Numbered from the stretch's first letter, positions 1 to 12,232 are shown. The stretch is DNA of 64,000 bases from Flabesymbios commensalis (GCA_964017125.1 OZ024903.1:61442670-61506669), one strand, 5' to 3'. Notes: generated by a model not told the origin, from the sequence alone. Numbers and translations: made by a program.

Positions 1-600
1 ATGAAAATGACAGTGGTGAATTCAGTTTTTAAAGGGTTAAGAACCCCCACCTTCCTCACACAACGCCACATCGAGGCTCTATTTTTTAACTGACTATAAT
101 GTTTTATTGTATTTTATTTCACACCAGAAGCCACACTTGGCGGGAAGGAATGAGAGTGTGGTCATGGAATCATAATAATCAAATGTTGATCTCGACTGAA
201 ATATTCCTTGATGTTCAATGCGTTGAAGATTAATTATTTATAACAGGCTTGCTGGTTTTGCTGGTTTTGATATTTCATTGGTGATTTTTTTGGTGTGAAA
301 AATCTATATTTTGGCATTTTGCGAGTGCTGTATGATGTGTCAGACACACATTTTTGTGATGTAATGTGCTTTATACCCCAGAGAGTGACTTCTTACGATT
401 CATGCACAACCCACCTTGTTGGCTAGGGTCACTGTATGCTACAAAAACGGCAATATTAGGTATGGGTCAGCAGCGGTATGTAGTAAAGGTGAGGGTTATG
501 GTAACAAGATTAGTGTGGGGTTCGTGTCTGCTCGCAGCGTACTCCCACAAGCGTCATTATCATACAACGTGACCTACCATGTGAAATCAGCAGACAATAT
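1..600. other. No recognisable gene
   Basis: AT-rich sequence. The longest open frames are under 70 codons, overlap in different frames and show no familiar domain. I see no repeat structure before the satellite that starts near 602. Confidence 0.5.
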
Positions 601-601
601 C

Positions 602-1795
602 TGACTCCACAATAATACCTACACTCTCAAAAGTAAAGCTTCTTCACTGGTTACATTATCTGACTCCACAATAATACCTACACTCTTTAGGAAAAGCTTC
701 TTCACTGGTTACATTATCTGACTCCACATTAATACCTACATTCTCAAAGAAAAGCTTCTTCACTGGTTACATTATCTGACTCCACATTAATACCTACACT
801 CTCAAAGAAAAGCTTCTTCACTGGTTACATTATCTGACTCCACATTAATACCTACACTCTCAAAAGAAAAGCTTCTTCACTGGTTACATTATCTGACTCC
901 ACAATAATACCTACACTCTCAAAGAAAAGCTTCTTCACTGGTTACATTATCTGACTCCACAATAATACCTACACTCTTTAGGAAAAGCTTCTTCATTGGT
1001 TACATTATCTGACTCCACATTAATACCTACATTCTCAAAGAAAAGCTTCTTCACTGGTTACATTATCTGACTCCACATTAATACCTACACTCTCAAAGAA
1101 AAGCTTCTTCACTGGTTACATTATCTGACTCCACATTAATACCTACACTCTCAAAAGAAAAGCTTCTTCACTGGTTACATTATCTGACTCCACAATAATA
1201 CCTACACTCTCAAAGAAAAGCTTCTTCACTGGTTACATTATCTGACTCCACATTAATACCAACACTCTCAAAGAAAAGCTTCTTCACTGGTTACATTATC
1301 TGACTCCACATTAATACCTACACTCTCAAAGAAAAGCTTCTTCACTGGTTACATTATCTGACTCCACATTAATACCTACACTCTCAAAGAAAAGCTTCTT
1401 CACTGGTTACATTATCTGACTCCACATTAATACCTACACATTGTCAAAGAAAAGCTTCTTCACTGGTTACATTATCTGACTCCACATTAATACCTACACT
1501 CTCAAAGAAAAGCTTCTTCACTGGTTACATTATCTGACTCCACATTAATACCTACACTCTCAAAAGAAAAGCTTCTTCACTGGTTACATTATCTGACTCC
1601 ACATTAATACCTACATTCTCAAAGAAAAGCTTCTTCACTGGCCACACTCTCGAAGAAAGGCTTCTTCGTGGGTTACACTATCTGTCTCCACAATAATACT
1701 CACACTCTCAAACGAAAAGCTTCTTCGTGGGTTACAATATCTGTCTCCACAATAATACCCACACTCTCAGAGAAAAGCTTCTTCTCGAGTTACTT
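602..1795. repeat. 58-bp tandem satellite with 5-unit higher-order repeat
   Basis: About 18 head-to-tail copies of a 58-59 bp unit containing CTTCACTGGTTACATTATC and TGACTCCACATTAATACC. Copies are very similar up to about 1640; three diverged units follow to about 1795. Rare variants recur in order: the CTCTTTAGG variant appears at 683 and again at 974, 291 bp apart, and the following units (CATTCTC, CACTCTC, the extra-A unit, the AATAAT unit) repeat in the same order. A block of five units was therefore duplicated as a whole. No open frame runs through it. Confidence 0.95.
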
Positions 1796-1799
1796 GCTG

Positions 1800-4700
1800 T
1801 GCGGTGTAACTCACAGAGCACTGATGCCGACTGTAGTGAGATTGCCCGAGGTGATCGATCTCTGCCTAATCATCTAATCACCAGTATATAGTATGCAATT
1901 AAAATGAAATCCCGATCTGACAGCCCTGTAAACATTGGCTCAATGTCTTCTGTTTTTTTTGGAGGTGCGACATTCATGGTGTTCATACTAATCAAGACAT
2001 TCCATAAAAAACCGTTTACTGGGTTAGGGCTGTTCGCGATAACTTTCTCTTCTAACTAAAAAAATGATACTACAGATCGGTGTTTCATTTGTATTCATTG
2101 AGCGCACTTAAATTGTGTTTCTTACTTTTCTAGCAGCTTGTACTGATAACATTAAAGTAGGAGAGAGAGGTTCTGGAGAGTAATATAATGTATGATGCCG
2201 GGGTTGGGGCAGTGCCTGGCGTATTGATTCTTGACTACGTGTGTAGCAGATCCCCGTGTAGCAGAACATCGTCTGGTCTTCCTTCTCTCCCTATTGCGTC
2301 CTCTCCTGCAGTCAGTCTGTGGCACGCCTCCTGGGTCCCAGACTGCCTGCAAGAGAAATCACGTGGGCTGGCAATGGCGCCGACACAAGACCAAGACATC
2401 CCATCAAAGTGCCTACCAAGTCAGGTCAATGAGGTGGCAAACATTCCACTGTACAATATTAGATGGTGTAGACAGAAATTAAAAATCACAAAGTACAAAG
2501 ACCAATTAATTCTATATGCTTGTTATTGTTTACGCTTACTACAAAGCCAAAAGACAGTAACAGCTCTCCATGGCCGTGTATCTGACAGGCTATAGTACTG
2601 TGTACAGACAGCTGTACACGGTTCGTGACAGTACATATTACACAGTTGGTACATAGGGATCTTATAGCATTTTTCTAAGAAGCGATTACTATCCTATCTC
2701 ACAGAAAATTTGTTTCAGAAAAATTACGTAGCAGTTTAGCAGCCGTGTCGGTGCCAGGCTACATGTCTCCATGTCAAAGCGTTTTAAAAAGAAAATAATA
2801 ATACATGTTTTAATCTGAAAGATGATTGCCATGATAAGTTACTGACATGTGGAACCCTACCACTTTATTTTGCTAGTAATGCGGGGGGGGGGGGGGCATT
2901 AATCTGGTCATCATAATTAGCTGCTTTGTCTGAAAAAACTGGGATCCACGATATTTTCAAAAATAAATATAGTCTAGAAGTTATTGTGAAGATGTAGAGT
3001 TAACAAATGCTGCCCTCAAGATTTATTCAATAGTGTGGACACAACACTAAAAAAATAAGCGTCAGTTTGGAGGAAAAGATATCATCTGACAGCAAAACCT
3101 TATGACTTCTCTGAATTTCAAAATGTAGCTTTTTGAGTGGTATCGCATTGGTGGTGTGATTCTCATTATTTTATGACCCACCAACATGAGAGCAGCCTGA
3201 GACTAGCACTCTGACCAGCAGCCCCACTGTCAGCTGTAGATCACCTACATCTTGATCACCTCCTCTTCAACTTTGTAAGTGTATTCACGCCGTAAATAAC
3301 TGCGGCATTGATTGTTTTCTGAGTATTTTATAACAGGAAGCCATACCAGTAAGATCACCAGCTAGATGAGAACCTATGCCACTAATATCCATTAGAAGTT
3401 AGATGTCTTCCAAAACAAACTTTCTTATAGTCCACTAACAGTTCTGTGTTACTTGTTCAGGCTTTCAGTTCTTTTACATCTGCATTCGTTGCTCTCAACA
3501 TTGAACCACAATGGTTGTCTCAGCGGATAGGGATAGTACATCACACAAGAAAATCGATATTTTGGTCTATGTGGTATTACCTAACAAAATGCACATCTAT
3601 CCAAGCGATTTTATTTATAATGGTATATCTGATGTCATATTTTTCTTGGAATAAAATCCCATCTGGAAAAAATCGTTTTATTGATCCGCAGGTTGCTGTG
3701 CAACTGCACCTCCACTCAGCAACAAGTGCGAAACATGCTAATGAAGGACGCATTCACTAGAGATTGAAGATTTTGAAAAAAAATAGAACATACTCCTGTC
3801 GCGATATTGATACAGAAAGTGACGTAATTCAATTTTCAGTAGCTCACATGGCGCATAGCTAGTCCGGCAGTACTGACGAATTTGCGTTAGGTCAGCTCAT
3901 TGATTATCGATTAGGGTGAAGGGGGGTTGGTTTTTCAGCATTAATTACATGAACAATGTGGGCATATCCTAAGATGTATCTCAAGGTCCGGTATATATCT
4001 AGGTGTAGGCCTATCCGCGAATGAATCCCAAGTTCCCGTATGTCTGGGCACATCTGAGGATGTATGCCAAGCTCCCGCCTGGGCATATTGGGGGTGGATC
4101 CCCAGCTACTGATTGTAAAGGTTTAGCCGAAGATGAATCCTTTGATCATTCCCAGAACCTCTTATCAGGCGAATCGAATGATACACGACAAATACTCACT
4201 TCACCTTCACGTTTACATTTTGCTGTCATTATTTTCTTTTTTTTCTTACAAATTCAGTTAAATGACCCGAATATTGTGCTATATAATTCCAATAAAAAAA
4301 TAAAAAACTGAATGACGTACGAGGATTGGCTCATTCTGTTACGTGATGTAACTGTGACCGTCAATTCGCCAGGAAATATAGTAGGCCTACAATACTTATG
4401 TGATTTAAATGACTCTCCCAATATGGAGTCAATGTAGCGTACCAGACATATATCATTATGTATATGTGTGTATTGTTTAGTTAATATGAACGTATTAACA
4501 TAATTAAGTAAAGTTTTATTATGAAGAAGTAAGCCAGCGACGAGGTGGTCTTATTTAGTGTGAACTAGTTAATGTTGTTCCTGTGGGGTTGTCCGGCGGG
4601 ACAGGCACGCCAGCAGCTGTAAGGAAGGCCGTCCTGCGTGTTGTCCAGTGTCTCCCTAGAGATCACTAGTCAGAATCCTAATATCTGGCCAGCTGTTCGG

Positions 4701-4830
4701 TCAAACTGGTCAGTCTGACAGGTCAGTGTGGCTGTCCACCCACATTCACTGACCTCTAGGCAATGACGGCAGTCTAATTCTGGTTCAACATCAGGCCAAC
4801 TCCATGGTATTGGTCCGCCTTTTTTGCGTT
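1800..4830. other. Gene-free region
   Basis: No domain, exon-like pattern or convincing repeat seen. Open frames are short and overlap on opposite strands (for example around 2188-2595). A 14-base G run lies near 2882. Confidence 0.4.
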
Positions 4831-4831
4831 T

Positions 4832-4928
4832 CCAGCCAACACGAGACTTAATACCAACGCGCTCCAATGTTGGGCTTGACGTCTCAACATTGAACCTGAT
4901 ACTGGCTGAATGTCTCAGGTTTGCTGAG
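4832..4928. mobile_element. Degenerate foldback (CCAGC..AACAC family)
   Basis: Begins CCAGCCAACACGAGAC and ends with GTTTGCTGAG, matching the ends of the 109-bp palindrome family seen cleanly at 35548 and 7106. The arms have diverged and the centre is only partly symmetrical, so this is an old copy. Confidence 0.6.
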
Positions 4929-5239
4929 ATGTTACTGGTCGTGAATTGCTTGGCTTATCATGTGGGCGTCTTCTGCCATCGGGTTATGGCGTCTTTTCCA
5001 TTTCTGTCATGCAGAGGTATTTATTAAGATTCTGGTGGCCCCACTCCACTCTAAATGTATCATGTGTCATTCGTGACTGGGATTTTCAGAATATTAACCC
5101 AACACTGTTTCGATGCTCGATCTACATTGGGACGGCACTTGTCCAGCGTTTTTCATTTGATGGACGGCTGAGCAATGTAATCTGTTAGCGTGCTCACCCC
5201 AACAAGCATTCCGTGACATGATAGCCGACACAATCATTT

Positions 5240-5665
5240 AGGTGGTGGTCCTCTCGGTGTAGTGGTCCCCTTGGTGTAGTGGGCACCTTCATGTAGTGGT
5301 CCCCTTCGTGTAGTGGCCACCTTGATGTAAAGGACCACAAGGTGTCTTTGGTGTATTGGTCCCCTTGGTGTAGTGGTCCTCTCGATGTAGTGGACACCTT
5401 GATGTAATGGTCCCCATGGTGTCGTGACCCCTTGGGTGTACTGGCCCCCTTGGTGTAGTGATCCCCTTGGTGTAGTGGTCCCCTTGGTGTAGTGGTCCCA
5501 TCGGTGTAGTGGTCCCCATGGTATAGTAGTCCCCTCGGTGTATCGGTCCCCTTGGTGTAGTAGTCCCCTCGGTGTAATGGTCCCCATGGTGTAGTAGTCT
5601 CTTCGGTGTAGCGGACCCCTTGGTGTACATGTAGTAGTCACCTCGGTGTAGTGGTCAGCACTACC
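5240..5665. repeat. 17-bp minisatellite
   Basis: About 25 copies of a 17-bp unit close to TTGGTGTAGTGGTCCCC. Because 17 is not a multiple of 3, minus-strand frames stay open with a 17-residue period (GPLHQGDHYTKGITTPR type). These frames are by-products of the array and are not annotated as genes. Confidence 0.9.
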
Positions 5666-5699
5666 GTCTGTCACACTAGTTAAGACTGCGTCCTCGCTC

Positions 5700-7100
5700 T
5701 CGGTATTCATTTTCCCCCACCCCCTCGGTAAAATCCAATATTGTGGAGAGCCTATGCCTATGTGGAGAGGTAGCGTGCTCGGCCTTAGACCGTCAGGCTC
5801 CTGTGTCCTCGTGTTTCATCTCACCGTCATTGGAAGGTTCGTCTCGCCCAGCTCAGCCGGTATACGCCAAACGTGTCATACAACTATGCTCATTCCGACG
5901 CATATTGATAAGAGAGTACATTATATAATTTGGGAGTTTCAGCAAACTTTGTATACGGTAATCCCGAGGGAAAAAAACGTTATTTTTTATGTCGCTTTGT
6001 AAACTCTTACATCAGAGCAAATACGACACGATGTCCCAGTTATGCTTTAATGTGGTCTACCGTGTACGACGCTGACCCAACATTAAAGACGTTGGTGATA
6101 CCTTGGATTGGATCTGTCTGCACGCGCATGTGCCATCACATTAGCTGACTTCTTAGTGTAAGATGACATCAAATCAGGCAGAGATTATCAGATTTACTAT
6201 TGATATCTCTTGTTGTTTTATCCTCGCTGATTCCTGGCAATAACAGCCATAATCCGGTGTAGAAAAGAGTCACGCAAACAGGCGTCACTAAATACTTAAT
6301 GAATGTGTGGGCGTGGCAGTAAAACATCTTATGCTCTCAGAAGAAAACAGATAATCTGAGTCGTGCTGTGACAGAGTTTTACAACCAGCGGCAATTATTC
6401 ATTTATTTTTGGAATGAGTATATTTCTATAACGCGTAAATATAGTAAACCAGCTGTACCCGAGCTCGCGGCTGCGACAATTAATACTGTTAGAGAACAGT
6501 ATCTTACAGTCATTTTGTGTTCGCCTCGGCATGGCGCATACTTAAGCAAATATTATCCCCCCCCCCCAATTCTGTAGTTTGTGTTCGTAATCTCCCTTCG
6601 CAATGTCCCTCCGTGTGGTTAATGTTATAGATTAAGGACCACAACAGAAATAGGGTCACCTATTGTGGGCCAATATTAAACCAACAGAGGCTCAACGCAC
6701 GTTTAATATATTTAGACACGCTACAATACCTGTACTAGATAGATGTACTTTAGCGGATTGTAACACATACTGGATAAAAAAAATGCCGTCTTGCTTCGAA
6801 CGGGAGCGTTTTGCCCAGATTTCGTTTATGAGACGGTTTAGGCGTGCATGGCAAACAGAGAATTCGTCTGTGCGAATTAAACACATACCGTTATTTCTAC
6901 GCAATTATATTCATTAAAAGTATTAAAAGTACTGCCATCTACAAGCTTTATGAGCGGCGCACCATCAAATTGATGGCGATGTCTGTTACATATATACTAG
7001 TATATACGCGCTCAAAACAGTGCTAATTTATGTGTAGATCATCGTGTATAATGTACATGTATATAGTATGCACAAAACCATCAATCTGTCACCTGAGGAA
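5700..7100. other. Gene-free region
   Basis: No supported gene. Short overlapping open frames occur on both strands. A C run lies near 6557. The only patch resembling the foldback family is GACCCAACATTAAAGACGTTGG near 6072, too short to call. Confidence 0.4.
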
Positions 7101-7105
7101 AACAA

Positions 7106-7213
7106 CAGGCAAACACGAGACGTTCAACCAATGTTGGTCAAATGCTGGGCCAACGTCTGCGACGCTGGCCCAGCATTAAACCAACATTGATTGAACGTCT
7201 CGTGTTTGCTGGG
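7106..7213. mobile_element. Palindromic foldback element
   Basis: Near-perfect palindrome of about 108 bp. The left arm starts CAGGCAAACACGAGACG and the right arm ends CGTCTCGTGTTTGCTGGG. The centre is GGGCCAACGTC TGC GACGCTGGCCC. The arms match over about 50 bp with few differences. No internal gene and no clear target duplication (flanks AACAA and AAGTG). Confidence 0.85.
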
Positions 7214-8795
7214 AAGTGTCGTACGACCCTATGATTCTTAGGTGACAATCTGTGGATGGTGAACACTCTCTAAGATGTGACAAGACTCTTACTTATTATA
7301 CGCTGAGGAGGTAGATTCGTCAGCTGAGTAGGCCTACCAAAGACAACCAATACCTAAATCACACGCCAGCTTCTGTGTATCCATAATAAGTCTCAGATCA
7401 CCATATAAATACCCTATACAGTGACCTTGGAGCAGCCTTAGGCATATCAAAACATCCCCCTCTCCTCTACAAACATCCTCATATAATCCCATCTATAATC
7501 TCTTTTTACCTGGACATCACTGTGTTTTTAAGGTCAGAGAGGGCTACAAATGAAAACTTAGCCATCACGATATATGTATATCGGTTCTTACAGCTTATAT
7601 CGCTTTTATATCCATACCTGTGATAGACCTTATAAAAATCTAAGTAAATTTTTAAGATAGGTGACCTTGATCTATTTTCCCAGGTCACAGAGAAAATATG
7701 CCGATGTATTTGCTCCCACATTCTGTATCGCTTTCATATCTATACCGGTGATTGACCTTTTAAAATTCTAGGTCATATTCGAAGATGGTGATATTAAGTG
7801 TTTTTGTCATCAAACTTTCTCATAATGATATCTCAGAAACCTCTTGGTCATAGGGAGAAGACTATCCAGTGGACGAGGTGATTGTGGGGGCATCGAATAC
7901 CCGGTACAGTTTCACGATCCTCTTGTTTCCAAATCTTTTTTTTTACATAAATCTTGCGTGTTACGAACATGAAATAGAATAATTGGTTCTGCATATCGTC
8001 CCCTTGAACACTGGAATGGTGTATCTGACACCTTACAAACTTAGTGGCAGATACACTCTTTCGTATCCAAGTGGAAGATATACAGAAATAGGACGAAAGC
8101 AGCTGACTACTCCCCGGAAATTACCCGGAGAGCACTCCAGTCTCGATGTTTTTTTCTGTCCATTCTGATGGTCAATGTTTTTGTTAAAATCGTCCGGCCC
8201 ACCCCGCGGAAATTGCAATGGTCGGTCTTGGAAAGTTGTGGAATATGAGTCCGTCTGTGGGAAGAATAATATTAATGTTATTGTAACAAAATCAACCGCC
8301 CATCTAAATGTAACACACGTGGGTATTGCATATTAATTCACATAGGGCGTTGAGGGGTAATGTGTTGACATGATCAGCTCAGCCCACGCTATTATTGGGG
8401 TCTATAAATTGTAAGGCGTTATCGTTTTATGGAGGATCCATCCAAACGAGCGATTAGCCCGTGACGTGGGGACAGCTCGGAAGTTCGTATGGGACAATCA
8501 GTTTGGTCTATAATGTCAGATTTTCAGGTACGAGGAGGACTGTTATTTCATCATATTCTCCATGGTCTGTCATATATACGTGGCGTTTGACGTTTTCGGG
8601 ACCAATCATCTCATGTAGGCCGTGATGCTCTGTGCTCTTCCCGTCCGGCAGTGCCGACATATATCACCATCCACAGGCGTCATAACGCTGTTTGGCCCTC
8701 TGTCCGCATCTATTCTAAGTCTGTATTGGCTGTTTGACATGCGTCGCCAACCTTCCAACACGACGAGCCACAGCCTCAGACACGCCATGGACCGC
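7214..8795. other. Gene-free region with a two-copy repeat
   Basis: Two diverged copies of a segment lie at about 7594-7640 and 7723-7769 (both run TATCGCTTT..ATACC..TGATTGACCTT or similar), 129 bp apart. Nothing else recognised. Confidence 0.4.
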
Positions 8796-8845
8796 TGACT
8801 TGTCGTTGGCCCAACGTCTGGAGACGTTGGGCCAACGACAAGTCA
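8796..8845. mobile_element. Perfect 24+2+24 palindrome (foldback core)
   Basis: Exact inverted repeat with 24-bp arms, TGACTTGTCGTTGGCC followed by CAACGTCT, and a 2-base GG centre. The inner part is the same GGCCCAACGTC core as the 109-bp foldbacks, but the outer arms differ and the usual CCCAGCAAACAC ends are missing. It is either a shortened copy or a separate subfamily. Confidence 0.8.
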
Positions 8846-8936
8846 CCGTTTGGTTGTTGTGCCTGGCCGCACGGAGCAGGCAGTGAAGCATAAAGTGGGA
8901 TTTTCCAGTCAATGTGCTGCTGATTGAGCCACGGCA

Positions 8937-9046
8937 CCAGCAAGCACCCGAGACATTATTCCAATGCTGGTTTAATATTGGGCCAGCGGCGCAGACGCTG
9001 GCCCAGCATTAAATCAGCATTGGATTAATGTCTCGTGTTTGTCGGG
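8937..9046. mobile_element. Palindromic foldback element
   Basis: Starts CCAGCAAGCACCCGAGAC and ends GTCTCGTGTTTGTCGGG; centre GGGCCAGCGGCGCAGACGCTGGCCC. About 110 bp. Arms share the copy-specific segment AATGCTGGTTTAAT, with a few mismatches. Confidence 0.8.
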
Positions 9047-9442
9047 ACCCCGCCTCTTCCATCAGGACCCCTGCCCGGGGTCCCGTGCCATCACTGACCT
9101 TCTTCTTGGAACACCACGTCAAGTGCTTTCAACGACTCGTTTTGACACCACCTCATGGGGCATGCTACCGATGTTCAAGGTGGCCCATATGAATAGCAAT
9201 GATTATGTTCACTCATGAGATTCGGATGGTCAGTGAAATGCAATGTGAGGCGAACAACATACCCAATTTGATAATCAGTGATATAAAGTATTCTCGTTTT
9301 AACTGAAACTTGGGACTATCTGTCATCATTTTCGATGGAACATAACTTCAATTCAAAATATGTGTTGAAATGTACTAGGCGATAAAGAAGTTTTCATTGT
9401 GAACATCGATGACGTTCAACTGACGCGGTTGTTGTACAATTA

Positions 9443-9532
9443 GCAGACACGATACATTTTCCCACCGTTGATTTATTGTCGGGCCAGCGGCTTAGACGGT
9501 ATACCAACAAAAGACATATCGTGTTTGCTGGG
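9443..9532. mobile_element. Degenerate foldback element
   Basis: Outer ends GCAGACACGATAC and ATCGTGTTTGCTGGG are typical. The arms are eroded and the centre keeps only GGGCCAGCGGCTTAGACGG. Confidence 0.65.
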
Positions 9533-9570
9533 AAGTAAAAATGATAGCCTATGCTATAGGTTTACAAGAC

Positions 9571-9802
9571 ATGTGACCCGCCACGCGAAAAGGGCAGTGA
9601 GGTTAAAATTGACATAGTTGATTTGATAGCCGTGTCCTTTCTATTTCGTTAACCGAAAAAAATTGTGAAAAATCTTTATAACTTTGTTTAGTTAGATTTT
9701 TAATATTTCAAATTTGGTTATGTAATCAATAAAATTGAATTTTAAATGACGTCATAAATAATTGTAACAAAACCGCAGAGATGTACCTTGGCGGGTCACA
9801 TA
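9571..9802. mobile_element. Small MITE with TGTGACCCGCC ends
   Basis: About 230 bp, opening ATGTGACCCGCC and closing GGCGGGTCACAT, with no coding capacity. The terminal TGACCCG is shared with the 2.7-kb element at 58452-61172, which hints at a common transposase source. The flanks give no convincing target duplication. Confidence 0.6.
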
Positions 9803-9879
9803 AATTATGTTTAAAAGATGGTCTGAGAGTCCCCATCTGCTTATGGAAACCATAGTTTTTTTTTGCAGAACTTAGATTT

Positions 9880-9988
9880 GAATATATATCACATCTGACA
9901 GTCGGTACTCTATGACCACGATGAGGGTTGATGTTCTTCTTTTGTATATCACATCTGACAGTCGGTACTCTATGAGCACGACGAGGGT
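9880..9988 (+). repeat. Two stray units of the 60-bp satellite
   Basis: Contains CATCTGACAGTCGGTACTC twice, 60 bp apart, with GATGAGGGTTGATGTTCTTC between. This is the unit that forms the long array at 14756-15540, about 5 kb away. Confidence 0.9.
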
Positions 9989-10013
9989 ATTGGTATACAT
10001 GTCAGCGAAGGTG

Positions 10014-10494
10014 ACGGTTGGGTAAAACCCATCCTCCTGGCAGCAAGTCTTGACACAGCGAGGCCGTCAGGCCAAGCCTTGCTGAATTAGCCATACCATC
10101 CACCTATTGGGGTAGGGAGGGAGATTTCGATATTGAATATTCATTAGTTTTTCAAAAAATGTCTTTTTAATGTTGGCCCGCTGTCTGCGACGTTGGCTCA
10201 CCATTAATTCAACCCTCATGCACGTTGCGGTGAGATGTGGTGGTCTGTGTCTGAGACGTTTCCGGTGAGCTACTCGGCCAGCAGACATGTGTTGTTTAAT
10301 GTAGGGCCGGTGTCGTAGACAGTGGCCCCACATTAAAACAACACTCATGCCAGAGGTCAAACTTGGGTCAAACAGAAAAAATATTTTTTGAAAGTCCCCA
10401 CTCCAATAGGCGGATTCAACCCTGTTTCAGCAAGGTCGGTCTACGACCTCAGGAATAGCCAGCCTTGCAGAGGAAGATGGGTAAAACCGCGGAG
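10014..10494. mobile_element. Element with ~110-bp imperfect inverted ends
   Basis: The left part (10014-10165) and right part (10370-10494) are imperfect inverted copies: GGGTAAAACCCATC, TTGCTGAAT, CCACCTATTGGGGT and TTTTTCAAAAAAT on the left pair with matching blocks on the right. The interior holds two degenerate foldback cores (near 10168-10215 and 10276-10352, with GTTGGCCCG and TAGGGCCGG). No open frame of note. It may be one larger foldback or a MITE carrying others. Confidence 0.6.
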
Positions 10495-10652
10495 CACAAT
10501 ATGTAGATTTCAAGCCTAATTAGCGGCTAAAAGGATACATGTTTAATACCAGTATGTACAAGTTAGCAGCCTGACTACGATGAAGTTATTTTTTATTGAA
10601 GATTTACTAAAAACTGTCCGCTAAATGACAGTTTAATGATTGCTTATATATC

Positions 10653-11078
10653 GACAACAATACTGTACATGGATTCAAACTGAGGTATATCGCACGCAAG
10701 ATTACTATCCAGGAACTGATCAAGAAACAATTTGAAGAAGTTCGAGCCGAAATAGACAGAGTATCTGCCGAAAACGAACTGTTAAAAAGGCAACACGAAG
10801 AAGCCCAGACAACTATAAGCGCTCTAGAGGCTAAAGTGACTAAAGCTGACAGAGAGATCAACTCCAACCATGAACAATGGGAGGAAACAATCAGGCATTG
10901 CAACGAGAATGAGCAGTATTCTCGTCGCTGGTGTTTACGTTTTCACGGCATACCTGTCAAAGAAAATGAGAACTGTAAAGATGAGGTGATAAAGCTTTTA
11001 ATGGAAAATCTTGAGATAAGTTCACTTCGTGCCCACGATTTAGATGCAGCCCACCGGATCGGACGGAGTCTTGATGTT
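10653..11078 (+). pseudogene. LINE ORF1 remnant, N-terminal part
   Basis: An open frame that lacks its own start reads a coiled coil (EVRAEIDRVSAENELLKRQ, then SALEAKVTKADREI) followed by SRRWCLRFHGIPVKEN and LDAAHRIGRS. This is the order of ORF1p of non-LTR retrotransposons with an L1-like (Transposase_22) RNA-binding domain. The frame breaks off right after AHRIGRS, where an insertion begins, and it continues at 11316. N-terminally truncated. Confidence 0.8.
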
Positions 11079-11318
11079 TATGTTTATTTGTTTTCTAGTT
11101 AAAAACATGCAAAAATAGTACATTATAATTATTATTATCATTTTTTGAACATGTTATTAACTTTGGTTGACGGGAACAGGTCGAGACGACCTCTACAATG
11201 CCTGTCAACCATATAAGTGAATTAAAAATTATAGAATAAAATAATATCCATTGTTTAAAATAGCAATAGCAATTTAAAAATGTACATAGTATAGATTATA
11301 AAGTTTACGATTTGTACA
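11071..11318. mobile_element. ~240-bp insertion splitting the LINE ORF1
   Basis: This AT-rich segment separates AHRIGRS from DGKPPTIIARFF, which are normally adjacent in this ORF1 family. TGATG occurs at both edges (about 11073 and 11319) and may be the target duplication. It holds a GC-rich imperfect hairpin, GGTTGACGGG..AGGTCGAGACGACCT..GTCAACC, with A/T-rich flanks. The layout resembles the hairpin-bearing LINE tail at 14560-14752, so it may be a severely truncated LINE copy. An intron is less likely, because the edges lack GT..AG. Confidence 0.55.
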
Positions 11319-11612
11319 CATGATGGAAAACCACCTACGATTATTGCTCGTTTCTTTCGACGTGACCACTGCCAAAAGATCCTGACCAGTCGCCGCAAAC
11401 TGAAGGGTAAAGGATAAGGAATCAGCGAGGATTTGACCACTATGAACATTAAGCTAATGAACCGCGCCAGGAACCATGCCGGAATAAAGTCAACATGGTC
11501 ATGGAATGGACACATCTGGGTGCAGACGGAAAACGGGAGGAAGGCCAGAATCGACATGTTTGACGACATCGACGCGGCGATAGACCGAGCTGGCAGACAA
11601 CGTGATCCGTGA
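11316..11612 (+). pseudogene. LINE ORF1 remnant, C-terminal part
   Basis: Continues the ORF1 after the insertion: DGKPPTIIARFFRRDHCQKI, then RRKLKGKG, one in-frame TAA, GISEDLTTMNIKLMNRAR, and WSWNGHIWVQTENGRKARID, ending at a stop after GRQRDP. This is the usual C-terminal domain of L1-like ORF1p. The stop and the insertion show that it is dead. Confidence 0.8.
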
Positions 11613-12232
11613 TCGTTAAGTCAATCAACCTCCTAAACGAACTGTTCTTATCTGACTAAACAGTAAGATATATTCTCATTGAACACTCCATTTAATTTAG
11701 TATACTTCCTTTAGACGTGATTAGCACACACTCATGAACTTTTATAAGTTCTTCACAGACATTATGTTTTTAGCACCCATCTTTTTTTCTCTGCACTTTT
11801 GTTCTCTTGCTCATTTATGTACACGTTATTTGTTCACATAGTGTGTAATATTGGTACACTTGACTCGCTTCGACATCTTCACAATTGTATTAAAATCATC
11901 ACACCTGATTATCTTGATTATGACTTTATATCCAATACGAAGCTCATTGATTACACTATTTTATACCGCCATAGTTTTTCACGTTCGAGGTTGTGCGTTT
12001 GTACTACAAGCTCCAAGGAGCGCATATTCTTATGCATTATCTTATATATTATATATTGCAGGTTTTATTGTCTATGGCAGGGTTAAATTGTTCTCTTTCA
12101 AAATATTTCATGAGTATACTGTAGTACCACATGGTGGGTCACTTGCCACGCGTCAAATGGTGTATTTATTAATATATTGCTACATATGTATTTTCAACAA
12201 TATTCTTTTGTATTTTTCATACCGGTTATATT
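11613..12232. other. Spacer before LINE ORF2
   Basis: About 620 bp between the ORF1 remnant and the ORF2 start. Overlapping frames read hydrophobic low-complexity peptides with no domain. I cannot tell whether the two ORFs belonged to one element. Confidence 0.4.

Noticed and set aside
5234-5710. 158- and 113-codon minus-strand frames rich in TTPRGPLH
   Set aside because: Produced by the 17-bp minisatellite; all frames stay open for the same reason.
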